Below are positions 1-10,969 of a stretch of 64,000 nucleotides of DNA, piece by piece. The notes beneath the pieces are model-generated. The model was not told where the DNA came from. It ran no database searches and worked only from the letters and a program-made list of their open reading frames with translations. The translations under genes and the position numbers were made by a program. The stretch lies in contig JH152948.1 in assembly GCA_000226015.1 (NCBI GenBank), positions 57,729-121,728 on the forward strand. The letters run 5' to 3'. This DNA is from Mnemiopsis leidyi. Its lineage: Eukaryota; Ctenophora; Tentaculata; Lobata; Bolinopsidae. Positions within the stretch are counted from its first letter, which is position 1. The number at the start of each line of letters is the position of its first letter.

Positions 1-155
1 ACATGATACTCGCACATTTTACACATGATACTCGCACATTTTACACATGATACTCGCACATTTACACATGATACTCGCACATTTACACATGATACTCGCA
101 CGTTTACACATGATACTCGCACGTTTACACATGATATTCGCACAGTTACACATAG
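1..155. repeat. 21-22-bp tandem repeat at the window edge
   Basis: About seven head-to-tail copies of a unit beginning ACATGATACTCGCACA with a T-run of variable length. The later copies drift (CGTTT, ATTCG, CAGTT). The array is cut by the window start, so its full length is unknown. No spacers separate the copies, so this is a minisatell­ite and not a CRISPR array. Confidence 0.9.
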
Positions 156-475
156 GCTGTGACTGATTTCAAACTAAGTAGTTCACACGCATTTCATTTT
201 CAGCTTCAAATTTGCACAATTTTGCAGATCTCTCATGAGTCTTTGTTCTATTTCACCGGGAAGCTGAAAAGTCACGTGCACGGTTCTGTCTAAGAAAAAC
301 GTCTGGCTGGTATGGTAACTCGCTGGCAAAGTGAAGGATAGTAGCAGCTGCAGCTAGGAGCAGAGTTTAAAACGCTAACAATAGCAATAGCAAGATCAAA
401 AAGAACGTCACCAAACCACTATGTAAATTTTGGTCTGCTATAATATTGATTCTTTCAATTGTGTCTCTCACACAG

Positions 476-574
476 CTCTACAAGGGTCGGTGCTGTAATC
501 AAATCATCCGCTGCCAGCTGGATCATGTCCGACAGGACAACATGATACTTCATTACACTCAGAGGCAGAGTCTG
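476..574 (+). CDS. Possible isolated coding exon, gene unknown
   Basis: A 99-bp phase-0 open block lies between a good acceptor (pyrimidine-rich tract ending CACACAG) and a strong donor (GTAAGTGTAAG). It encodes LYKGRCCNQIIRC followed by QLDHVRQDNMILHYTQRQSL, cysteine-rich at its start. I do not recognise a family. No partner exon is visible downstream before about 3 kb, so if it is real the rest of the gene lies left of the window or this is a last alternative exon. The splice signals are the main support. The length is a multiple of three, which is weak additional support. Confidence 0.3.
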
Positions 575-3389
575 GTAAGTGTAAGTGTGAAGACTCAGAC
601 GTTCACACTTTTATCTTGTATGTGTTGTCCGGGTAAGGTTGCAACTGACTGATCTTCACCTGAGTCGATCTAGTACTTCTCCTACGTCCAGGCACTTACG
701 GACTCGTCGTGATAATACAAGAATAAATTATCAAATCATAAGAGTGTTTAAATCGAAAATGATGGTCTCAGGTGTCAGTATAACTATAACATGAGCCACA
801 CCACAACTATTAAGCTGTTACCTGGACTCGTTAGATAAAGATAGACAGCAAAGTTTTGACATTTGGATTACAATGCTCCTTACAAGTTGCCATTATACCA
901 AAAATTTAAGTCCAATATAATTGGCAGTTTTTAAAGAACCGTGGGTTCTTACCACGCATAGTATATTCGTTTTTCTCTTCCAAGTATTCGTTTTATCTCT
1001 GATAACATGGGGTGTCTCATCTTTTGTCGTCTAGCTTATATAACGTAAACTATAAGCTTGAGTATGGTACAGCTACAAGTGACGAGAAACAAGATTTGCA
1101 CCCGCTTATATGTTTAGTCTCAGGCAGACGCTTAAGATTTCCATCTCCTATACTTTTAGAATAGTTACCGCTATGAAGTTACAGTCATCGTAAACTATAG
1201 GTTCAGTTCGGTGCAGTATAAGTACTTACGTCTTTTCTTGCTGACTTAATTCCTTTTGTTGTACGTTTCCGTTAGTGTCCGGTGCCATATCTTTTGTAGT
1301 ATAGTGATTATTCGTTAAATCGTTTCTTATGTCATAGTGTTTAATCGTAGAGTTTTTACAACACCAATACTGTTAATTTTCTGCTGTTTTTTGCAGTAAG
1401 TAACCATTATCCGATTATTTCCGCAAGCCTGTTATAGACACCGACCATGTTATAAGGCAGGCCTTTCCACAATTCCACTTATAGTTATACGCCCGCCATT
1501 TTATAGCTAACTGCTATAGTGCATACCTAAATCCGGCCATACCGAGTACAAACCTAAGCAATGGTCATCAGCTCATCAGTTGAGTTGCCTAGGGATTCCA
1601 GTCTTGGTTGCTTTAGACGGTATAAGAGAGAGCGCCCGGTAACAGTTGAGAAGACAATTAGTCACAAGATTCTGTAATATTCAAAAGAATACCGTATACT
1701 TATAGACGATTTTTGGCCGGTACTACAGACTACTGTTAGTCATATAGATACCGCTTCGCGGCAGCAGCGCTAGGCAACGTCTACACTCTACTTCTAGCGA
1801 TATATTTCTCCATAACAGTTTTGCAATTCTTGAACATTCATAACGATCAATAAACGGCCATGTATTCTTCAGCCTTTTTTTACTAGTATAATGGATAAAA
1901 CTAAGCCACTAAAAACAAAATCAGAAAGAAAGGAACCAGAACGCGTTTTTTTGTCAACAAAATGTGTCATATATCACTGTAAGTGTAAGTCATATATCAT
2001 GTAAAGTGTGATCCAAGAAAGCATTATATCATTTCAACCATTAGCCATTCAGTCGAATAAAAATATAAAAACAATAACAATTAACAGCTGCGGTCGTCCC
2101 ATGTGGGCGTTCTTTTAGAATATTCAAAATTCGAGAAGTAGACAGCCAAATTATACTTTCCATGAGCTTGTACACAATGTATCCGGCTTGTTTTTATTGC
2201 GCAATTTTGTAGCACTTTGATCAATGCTGAATTCCGCAGGCTCAGTACTATTAAATTACTTTACGTAGGAGCAGCCCCAAAATCCGACCACATTAAACCA
2301 TTTGGTTCTACTTTACTTCTTTACCTTCGGCAAAAAAGTATGAGAGATGGAAAAAATGTTCAAATATGATCACAAAAACTGAAAGTCGCTGTTTTTTATG
2401 CATTTAGTAAAATTATAATCTTCATAATCATCAAGAACAGGACAAGTCTTTTTGATCTGTAAAAGCTACCTGAAATTACAAAGATTGTGCACAATATCAA
2501 TAATTTTTGGGCGGTGTTGCTGTTTGGTCAAGTTCGGACAAACGAAAATCGTTGCGTAATACTAATAGGTCATCGGATGCTGCATCATAAGCAACCGGGT
2601 TGGTTTCCCTGAGTTAAGTAACTTCTAATCTGATTAGCTCATAGAACGTACTTGCAGAGCGCGCTACGACACTGTATTTCCGCATGTGTTTAAAATCTAG
2701 ATTAGTTCTCAACAACTACTACGGTACAATTGTCATGTACAATATGAAGGATGAAGATTAGCATTAAATCTTTAGCTTTTTTATTGGAACACCTTTCTTG
2801 TGTTAAATTTTCATTGAAACAACAATGAAAATCATATAATCACGACTATTATCGTCCTTTTTATCAACAAGAATAACATCGTTGTATTTATTGTTGGGCA
2901 TGTACTTTGTATTATGATCCGTGGATCAAACTTCATCATCAGTGATCAGACTTTTCAGCAATTTTATGTACATTTTTTTAAACTGCTATATAAATCTAGT
3001 AGTATTGGAAAACAGATACATTTTCTTAAACAAATGTGAATTGATTATTTTTCATTTGACTACAGTCTACATAATACGTTACCAAAGATCCAAGGACAAC
3101 TTCAACTGCAGTAATATCTTACAAATCTATCAATCGACTATCAAATTTGCAAAATTTTTTCAAAAACAATAATAATTAGTTAAAAGGGTGATATAGTTTG
3201 ATGAGTGGGCCAATTTGTGCCATTGGCGCGCAAATGATGACCCCTATTATATCGCTATTGTATCCATTATATTCATAATGGAACTGCAATTATGGCGGTA
3301 CTCCCTAACCCTTCTTAATCACCAGAGTCATCAGTCAGAGTAAGTAGATTTGGAATTCTAATGGCGCCAATTGTGCCAGCCGTGCCAAT
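575..3389. other. Non-coding stretch, no gene seen
   Basis: AT-rich sequence with frequent stops in all frames. The only longer open frames are short, AT-rich in codons and have no splice context or recognisable residues. Nothing repetitive stands out by eye. Confidence 0.6.
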
Positions 3390-3812
3390 GCAGGCGACAA
3401 TTATTCATGGTGACAATGGCGATTCATTCATGGCGACGATGACGCCTATGGCGACAATCAGCAAATAACCATGATAGTCATTCTGATAAAAGGATTTCGG
3501 CAATGGCAACATTGACGACAATGATGACAATGGCTCCAATGGCGATAATAATAATAATTGCGCCAATGGCAACATCGGCGACAATGATGACAATGGCGCC
3601 GATGGCGATAATGGCAACAAAGGAAATAATTACAATTTATATCGTAGCTTTAATAACCTGACAGTAATGTCGCCGAATTCTTTGACGGCGTCCACGATTT
3701 TTGACAATGGCGACTGTGGCGCCATTGTGGCCATAATTGTCGCCATTTGTATCATTGTCATTATTGTCGCCAATTTACAATTTACCATTGTCACCACGGT
3801 CGCCAATGCCAA
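3390..3812. repeat. Degenerate GGCGACAAT satellite in two opposite orientations
   Basis: From about 3390 to 3615 the + strand is full of degenerate GGCGACAATGATGACAAT-like units. From about 3690 to 3810 the same words appear as their complement (GACAATGGCG against CGCCATTGTC). The array is therefore an imperfect inverted repeat around a short AT-rich centre near 3630-3660. Open frames across it, such as 3405-3620 on the - strand, are products of the 9-bp periodicity and not genes. Confidence 0.75.
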
Positions 3813-3917
3813 TCTATCAGCATAATTATTTTTAAATAGGCTCCATAGTCGGCAGTCGCCGATGAATCACCATTTTCAGTTTCACCAATAGAATTAATGA
3901 CACAACTGTCATACGAG

Positions 3918-4413
3918 CAGTGGCGAAACGTTACTTTGTGCCGCCCCCCCGCTGATTGCAATTTGCCGCCCCTATCTGGAGCCGGCTCGCTTCGCTCGCC
4001 AAAATTTGTCCGTCGAGATACCATTTCATTTACCTCAAATTTGAGCTAATCATAATTTTCGGAATTTTTATCAGGAACGATCAATTCCGAAAGAGAAATA
4101 GTTATAGAACGTGCATATTTTTGTCGTTTTGCTTGAAAAAAGACAACATTTACTTTATAATGAACTATTTTAGTGTTACTTTTCAAACACAAGGAAATAT
4201 TTTAGACGGAAATATACACTGGTTGGCCAGCAGAGATGGATTTCGGAGTTATTTCGTACATTAAATTTGAAATACATCTGATAACTTCACGTTAGCGAGC
4301 AGCTTTTATGGCGGGAGGGTGCACTTGTTGGTTCAGGGGCGGTAATTTGCCGCCCCCCCTAAGATGGCGCCCCCCCGCTAGCGGGGTTAGCGGGGGCGGT
4401 CGTTACGCCACTG
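3918..4413. mobile_element. hAT-type non-autonomous DNA transposon (MITE)
   Basis: The element starts CAGTGGCGAAACG and ends CGTTACGCCACTG, giving near-perfect terminal inverted repeats that continue into C-rich (5') and G-rich (3') tracts. It is flanked on both sides by the same 8-bp word CATACGAG (3910-3917 and 4414-4421). An 8-bp target duplication and CAG...CTG ends are the hallmark of the hAT superfamily. At 496 bp it cannot encode a transposase, and the 102-codon open frame inside it has no transposase features. The intact target duplication suggests fairly recent insertion. Confidence 0.88.
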
Positions 4414-4564
4414 CATACGAGTGTTGTCATTTGTTCGATTGGGATCACAAAATTCGTACTCTAATATTAATAATCTGAAAATCAATTATAAAAATGTCGA
4501 TTGTGAGCTGCAGCAATTTCAATCTTAGTTTCGATGTTGTTTTATCGTCTTTTCATCCTACTGA

Positions 4565-7500
4565 CTACTCATCCTTGTATAGATTGTCCATCATAACCAG
4601 CAAGCCAGCTATGTTTTCTTCCCCTGTCGGTCTTATCTGAAAACGGTGAATTTTAGGATGAGCAAATCTGAGCACGGCAAGAATACCTTTTTACCTATGT
4701 GGTCAAATAATTCATAATGATAGTGATATACTTCTTTCAAAAATTTGTGTCCATAGTCACAAATTTTAGTGATTAGGAATAGGTGAAGGTCGTCATCAAA
4801 AAATTGAATGTTATTGCGGCAGAGCACAGAAATTGCTACTAACAATACCATGATTTTTTACAATGTTCTGGTCATGTTCAAGTTCGATCAGGATCATTGT
4901 AAAAATATCTTTGTCCTTTTTTAACTAAGGAAAAAATACGAGCATAAATCGTTGTCTCCTAGTGCAAGTATAGCTATAAGTATAATTGTAAAACTGGAAT
5001 TCCCTCAAAACTCGCTATAAAACTGGAATCCGCTCCAAACTCGCTATAAATATAAAACTGGAATCCGCTCAACATTTTACATACCTCTACCTCAGGCAGG
5101 AGAAAACCGTAGTTGCTGTTGATGTCTGGTCTCAGCTCAAAACCGTACGCGTCGACAACGTTCAAGGTGTCATACACCCAGTCCACACTAGATCCACTGA
5201 CTTTGCCAAACATTTCGGAAACCTGCACTACTTCGTAATCTTCCCCATGCACCTCTGGAAAGAAGGTTCAAATAGGGCTGTGTTTTTTACTTACTTTTTC
5301 AAAAATTCATTAAATTGGCGACACCGCATGACATGAGGAAATCAGCCTGACATATTGACAACTTGTTTCACTTTCTGCATGTTTACATCAATTTGTCAGG
5401 AAGTATTTAACATTAAATTAAATTAAAATACTTCCTGACAAATTGATGTAAACAAGCAGAAGGTAAAACGAATTTCCGATAGGCTGATTGTGCAATTTCA
5501 TTTATATGTCTCAAGTTTTTAAGAAAATATTTTTTGATCCTTTAAGGGAAAAATTTAATACACCACCATATTAATTTTCAACATTTTCTAAAAGCTGGCA
5601 AATTTCTTAAAATTGAATGAGCTGCTATAGACCCGAACTGACCCCTGATGGCGGTAGCGGTTAGGTTACCCACTCTGACATGGTGCTCATGGTGTGGTGG
5701 GGTTTCCTCCGAGTAGGCCCAGGGGAGGAGGATGAGCTGAGTGTAGCTGTGGTACGTGGCGTACATCACCAGCTTACTGGGGAGGAGTAGCCCTGTCAGA
5801 GTATCTGGCAAATATTGTCCAACCCTCACAATGAAAATAGAATAATAATGTTTGTTTTTGTAGAAAATATGATTCGTGCCACATGTTAAAGAACCAAGAG
5901 GAATCAAACATTTACTTACTCTTTGAGATCCTCAAGAAAAGTTTTGACAGAATCAACACAAAGCTGGTCAAAGGGCTTTTCTCCTGGGTATAGGTCACTG
6001 CAGGGGTTGTCACTAACACCAACCTTCGTGTCGAAACTAGCGTCCCAGTTTCTAGGCAATGTGTCGGTCAAGGTCGAATCTCAAAATGCATTGAAAAACA
6101 TTCCGTATTATTGCTTCAAACATTCTAGAAAGTAGAACTGCTGTAAAATGATATTGATATCGTTCGTCTTGTACATGCGGTTGAAATTTCGTTGTTACAG
6201 CGAATCAAATCTATACCTTTTACCAATCACCATGCCTAAAAGTTTTAACCTGAACATGAAATCGTAAATGACTAAATTCGATTGCATTCGATTCATGCGA
6301 TCAGTTCTCGTTTCATACCTGTTCGGATCAGCTCCAAAACAACCTTGAAACAAGCACCCTCCGTACCACATTCGTTTGTTGTCAGAACATCCTGACGGCT
6401 TCCTAGTTTTTCTCCACATTCTGTAAAAATAAACATCTAGCTTCTCACAATCGTTATCCGAACATGATGATTAAGTTTAGGATAAATAACTTATCAATCT
6501 TTACACTTTGGTGTGCTTAAGTCCCTAAAGTCCTTTTCTCAAACAATAATCATGAAATGTCTGATCTTCCCGCACCTGTCACACGAGCTCCCAGCTTTAG
6601 CTGCACGATCAGAGTCTCCATCGCAACTGTAAATGTAGCCGTCCGGGTTTATCACCGGTGCTATCACGATCTGGTGCTGTTCTAATATTTCTTTCACCTG
6701 AGATAGTCGCGGTTGGGAGAATATTTGTCTACAGGTAAATTTTCCATAACCAAGTTCATTTGGGTCGTACGATCACATGTTCTTAATCATAGTCATACTG
6801 CAAAAAAGCTTACTGCCTTTCCCGTTATACTTCTTAGCCTATCTAATACTATAATATAATTATACTAAACCATGATGGTTTACCTTTCCCGCCCTTTCTG
6901 GTTCTTCTTCGCCCAGGAACACGTCTATAAAGTACATCATAGTTGCAGGTGCGATCCACTCTCGAGCATGAATACCTCCGTCCACCCATAGCACCGGCTT
7001 CGAGTCTATCAGTCCATTCTTTTTGATGTCAGTTGTAATCCTCATCGCCTGATTGTATCAAGTATGGAAATGTTGATTTCATAGTGCTATGATCATTTTT
7101 GTCCTAATAATTTGATCTCATACCATCTTTACAGTTGACGGGAAATGATACAATCATGGCAGTCTGGATAAACAAATCACTTATTATGTTCCCGACGGTA
7201 GTGTGTAGTGACACATTTGACTGGCAGTGGAAACTTTGACCAAATTGCAAACACTTGTTCAACTTCAATCGCGGAATCACCTTGATATCTCTGCCTTCGT
7301 ATGTCTTCTTTGCCGGTAACGTTATTACCTCCGCCATATCTGAATGACTTGCTTCCAGAGTTTCCAGTCGTTTGACTATGTCACTGAAATTTGATTAAGT
7401 TAAACTTCAGGTGTTCAAATTATATTTATAGAATTATAGCATCACAACAATCATTATGGTGGAAAATTAAGTATATCAGAAAATAAAATTTCCAGCATAG

Positions 7501-8371
7501 TCGTTAAACGGGCTATTACTCATAAGAATGGTAACTATCGTGGAATGATACTGTCTCAATGTCAATATCTGATGTTTGAAGTCGGGTTTGTCTAACTTCA
7601 GCTTGCTGCTTCAACATTTCTCCCAGGTCACCAGTCCGAATCTAGAGGTTGAACAATTGTTGTGAACAATCATGAATATTAAGTTGGACGCCGAGCAGTT
7701 TTTAAAAAGATACTAAAAATTCGAATGAAAGATTGACAGGGCGCTGCATGACTTTCTCTACGGTCTCCTCCGTAAGCTCAGAGACGGAGGTTCCCAGGCA
7801 AGATAAAGATGTGAATTAATTTATAACTTTTGGCGAAATTCAATTCAAAGTCAGGGTTCTTGACCATCAATTTACGTAATAAGTAGCTGTACCGACCGTA
7901 AAGGTAGCTTTGGATTCGTCCAGCATCATCATAACTATGTTTAAGTTCTGGGGAGACACCATCAGGTCCATGACACCCCTTGTTGGGCTTAACAGTAAAA
8001 TACTCATTGCATCTGCTGCTTCAAGACGTCTGGCTTCGTCAATGACTTCATCAGCCCAGGAACTGATGTTCACTCTTAAAACCTGCAAGTAAGGTATAGT
8101 ACAACATCTATAAAAGTAGAACTTATTGAAATCGTAAACTGTACTCTGTACTCACTTAAATTACTAACATTAATGATTAGGTTCTATTCCGTGTAATACA
8201 AAGCCAAAATTTAATCCAGTAGTTTTAGATTTTATTCGAGTATAGACTTACTTTGTACTCTGAGTAGCTATTCTCAACAAGCAAAGAGAATTGATCCCCG
8301 CTTTCATCAGATTTGCAGGCATGAACAATGACCGATAGGCTAAAAAGGAACTTTCTGATCATGATTTCCAT
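4565..8371 (-). CDS. Secreted zinc carboxypeptidase (M14A, carboxypeptidase A/B-like), complete
   Basis: Removes C-terminal residues from peptides. It is made as a secreted zymogen. Eleven exons join in phase: 8252-8371, 7897-8082, 7520-7641, 7281-7383, 6884-7048, 6576-6697, 6319-6420, 5920-6051, 5643-5776, 5085-5254 and 4565-4636, totalling 1428 bp (475 aa; family about 420). Residues 1-18 form a signal peptide (a second in-frame Met is at residue 4). The propeptide follows (YKVLRVNISSW). The mature domain begins SYHSYDDIVKRLETL. Zinc and catalytic landmarks are HAREW (HxxE), WRKTR, PNRNWD, YHSYTQ (third ligand His) and FELRP with the catalytic Glu. A Cys-rich insert (six to seven Cys) lies between INPDGY and NRNWD. 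The residue matching position 255 of bovine CPA is Val (SVDW), suggesting hydrophobic specificity. The Tyr248 equivalent is not obvious in EMFGKVSGSSVDW. The exon 2 donor (GTCGGT) is weak. The last exon encodes the usual IxPTGEE helix. Confidence 0.9.
4975..5075. repeat. Short tandem duplication beside a 5' splice site
   Basis: Three copies of an AAACTGGAATCCGCTC-AACTCGCTATA-type unit of about 30-38 bp lie in the last intron of the carboxypeptidase gene, directly downstream of the donor of exon 5085-5254 on the - strand. Confidence 0.7.
5339..5490. mobile_element. Palindromic MITE-like inverted repeat
   Basis: Two arms of about 70 bp are reverse complements: the left arm (about 5339-5408, AATCAGCCTGACAT...GTCAGGAAGTATTTAA) and the right arm (about 5425-5490, ending GGCTGATT). 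A short AT loop separates them. The innermost 40 bp are almost perfect and the outer part is diverged. I could not find a convincing target-site duplication, so the superfamily is open. It lies in the intron between carboxypeptidase exons 5643-5776 and 5085-5254. Confidence 0.65.
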
Positions 8372-10800
8372 TGCCTCCCTGATGTGATCCTGATCCAACA
8401 TTAATTATTGATTAAAGCCATGAGAGCACAGAGGCAGTAATAAGTTGCCGAGATTGTTGTCGAAGTTGTAAAAACTAATCAATTTGATTTAAATGCTAAA
8501 CGTGAACATTAGCTCCAGTAAAAGGCTAAAATTCGCATTATTTAAAAAGTTTATAATTTCTTTAACCCATCGGGCATCGCCCAAGTTGAAGTACAAATCT
8601 ACAATGTTAAATGCAAAACAACTGACTTGGTCTCCAAGAAATCTGAGTAGACTGTTGAAAGTATAAGATGTTTGTATGAGTATTATATTAGGATAGCTGG
8701 GCGTCTGATTTTGCTCACTTCATTATGTTTCAATTGTAAGAGTAGAGCAACCCTTGGTGATGGAGGTACTGATTTCATGAGCCCCTTTCGTCGTGAATTT
8801 TCCTTGTAAATAGAATTAGAGTCACTCTGTAGCATAGCTTCGAATTTTTTTTGATTAGATTAAATGGCTAAGGTGGCTATAAAACTCTCAGCTTTAAGTT
8901 TACTATTAGTATTAGCAGTTAGCACAGCTTGGTCAATGGTCGGTGATCAAATGACGCGACAAACGACCTTAATTTTTTTCATTCTGCCTCTGGTTATAAT
9001 TTCAAGATTCGACATGCTTAATTTAAATAGATCGTGATACTAAACTTCAAGTTGCATCATATTCATAATCATCGGATAACATGTAAGATAGAGATCTTGT
9101 TGTTTTTAACGACGATGATCCTTATAAATTTATTTGTTGTTTAGAAATAGAAATAAAAATAAATGAGGAAGAGATATAAGCATACCGGTACAGGAGAAGC
9201 TGTGACTTTTTATGCTAGTTGTACTAACAGTTCCCTCCTTTAGGGTGAATTCCTGGTAGCTTCTGAGTTGAAGACGCGGGTAAATTGAACCCTTAGTCTT
9301 ACCTTTAACCCTCGGGACCAGTAGCTCAATATCGTTTTTGCTTTTAATCTTTGAAAAATTGGGTGTTCTTGCTAATTCTCGGCGTTTTTACTTAATTTAA
9401 ACATCAGATCGAGTTAGAATGCTCATTGCCAAAATTTATTGTATAATTGGTCACATGCACTTGCAGTCTAATTGTAGGTTGAACTTAATAAGCTACTGAA
9501 TCGCGGCCCGCAATATTTTAGCCCGGGCCCGTTAACATGCACTATGCAGCCGGCCTTCAATTTAAGAATTTAAATGGGATTTGATGGACGATAGTCGGTC
9601 ATACTCATATCAGCGATTTTATGCGGTGATACAAGCAACTCTCTACTCTCGTGTTTCAAGCTCAACGTGATCTCAGAGCTAAACGTGATCAAACTGTGAG
9701 TTTGACCGAGACGGATATCATTTCGTCAAATCCATGACAAGAGTTTATAATACTATAGATAGCGGTAAATGAATACCTTTTAGTCACAAATCTATACTCG
9801 CAGAAAGTTAAGCCTCGAGAAAAATGGCTTGTCAACAAAGTTTTAAACTTTTAGTGTCGGTGGCAGAACAGTGGCCAAAATATTATGATATATCTAACTA
9901 ATAAATGTTCAGTGTGAACATGGTCATTGATAAAATGATTGAAATAATACGGTATAAACTCGCGTTTCACTTGCTACAAGATGTACGTATCATCATAAAA
10001 CTGAACAAAGGAAAAGAAAGGCAGTAACAAGAAGACAGAGAAAGAAGGAAAAAGAGGGGAAGAAAGAGGACATAGGAAGAAGGAAAAAAGAGGAGAAAGA
10101 AAGAGGACATAGGATTAGGAAGAAGGAAAAAAGAGGAGAAAGAAAGGGGACATAGGAAGTGATAAAAGGTTGCAACCACAACTACAAGTGTCGGGTGTTT
10201 TTTGCTCCAATTTACATTCAAAATTTGATACAAAATGAAAGTTTGCGATTGAACACTTATAATAAATTGATTAGAAATTTATAACAATTTGACATTTTAA
10301 ATCAGAAAAGATTTCTTTATCCAACTGAGTTTTTGATAAATATGAAGAGTTTTTAATAGTCACAAATCTTACTCGTAGGATCCTAAATCTTTCTCACAGT
10401 AAGAAATATAATGTAAAAGGGATAAGTGCCATACAACTACAAGCATCATCTACATAGCTATATAGATCTATGGATATTGGATACCGAGCATTCTATTTCT
10501 TTCACATGCCAACAAAAGTATACATTTATTCCTTTTGTAATTTCAAGATTGCGGTTGCAGAAAAAACTTCCAATAAAATCGATTTTGATATCAATATCAC
10601 GACCGCATAAGATTTGAAAATTAAAACTTTTTTGCTGGCTCGGGGCTCCAATGAACTCTATATCATATAAATTCCATAGAATATAGAACTAAACCAACAT
10701 GACTGGTCTAAATCCAGCTATTTATATAATGGCAGGTCAAATAACAAATCAATCTATCGCCCAAAAAACGCTCCTTCGGCCCGTAACAATTGTTATCAAA
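8372..10800. other. Intergenic region between two - strand genes
   Basis: Lies upstream of the carboxypeptidase start and downstream of the GAS2-like gene. The carboxypeptidase promoter should be just right of 8371, but I see no clear TATA box there. Apart from the purine-rich array listed separately, I see no coding potential. The open frames here (for example 10426-10617) have no splice signals or motifs. Confidence 0.5.
9995..10165. repeat. Purine-rich (GAA/AGG) tandem array
   Basis: Imperfect copies of AAAGAGGACATAGGAAGAAGG separated by GAAAAAAGAGGAGAAAG, roughly 40 bp per unit. One strand is almost pure purine, so long open frames of Phe/Ser/Leu/Pro on the other strand are compositional. 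Confidence 0.8.
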
Positions 10801-10821
10801 ACAAATCCTACCAACATAGTT

Positions 10822-10827
10822 TTTATT
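10822..10827 (-). terminator. Polyadenylation signal of the GAS2-like gene
   Basis: AATAAA on the - strand, about 145 nt downstream of the stop codon at 10970-10972. Its position suits the 3' end of this transcript. Confidence 0.5.
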
Positions 10828-10969
10828 TGCATGCTACCCAGTTTCCCTACAGTACAATTATTACTAGACTACAGTTTACTTGAACTTTGAGTCTAAATCT
10901 AACAGTTTCTCTGAGTAAATAGTCTAATTCTATTCTGGACAGTCGCCCTGGTTGCTAAAATTAGTCGTT

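Noticed and set aside
1-155. CRISPR-like direct repeats
   Set aside because: Units are contiguous with no unique spacers, and the genome is eukaryotic. The same holds for the arrays at 21.45, 54.8 and 56.4 kb.
3956-4264. 102-codon frame inside the hAT element
   Set aside because: AT-rich, no DDE or hAT dimerisation residues, and the element is too short to be autonomous.
9967-10233. Hydrophobic open frames on the - strand
   Set aside because: They are the complement of a purine-rich array; Phe/Ser/Leu runs follow from composition.
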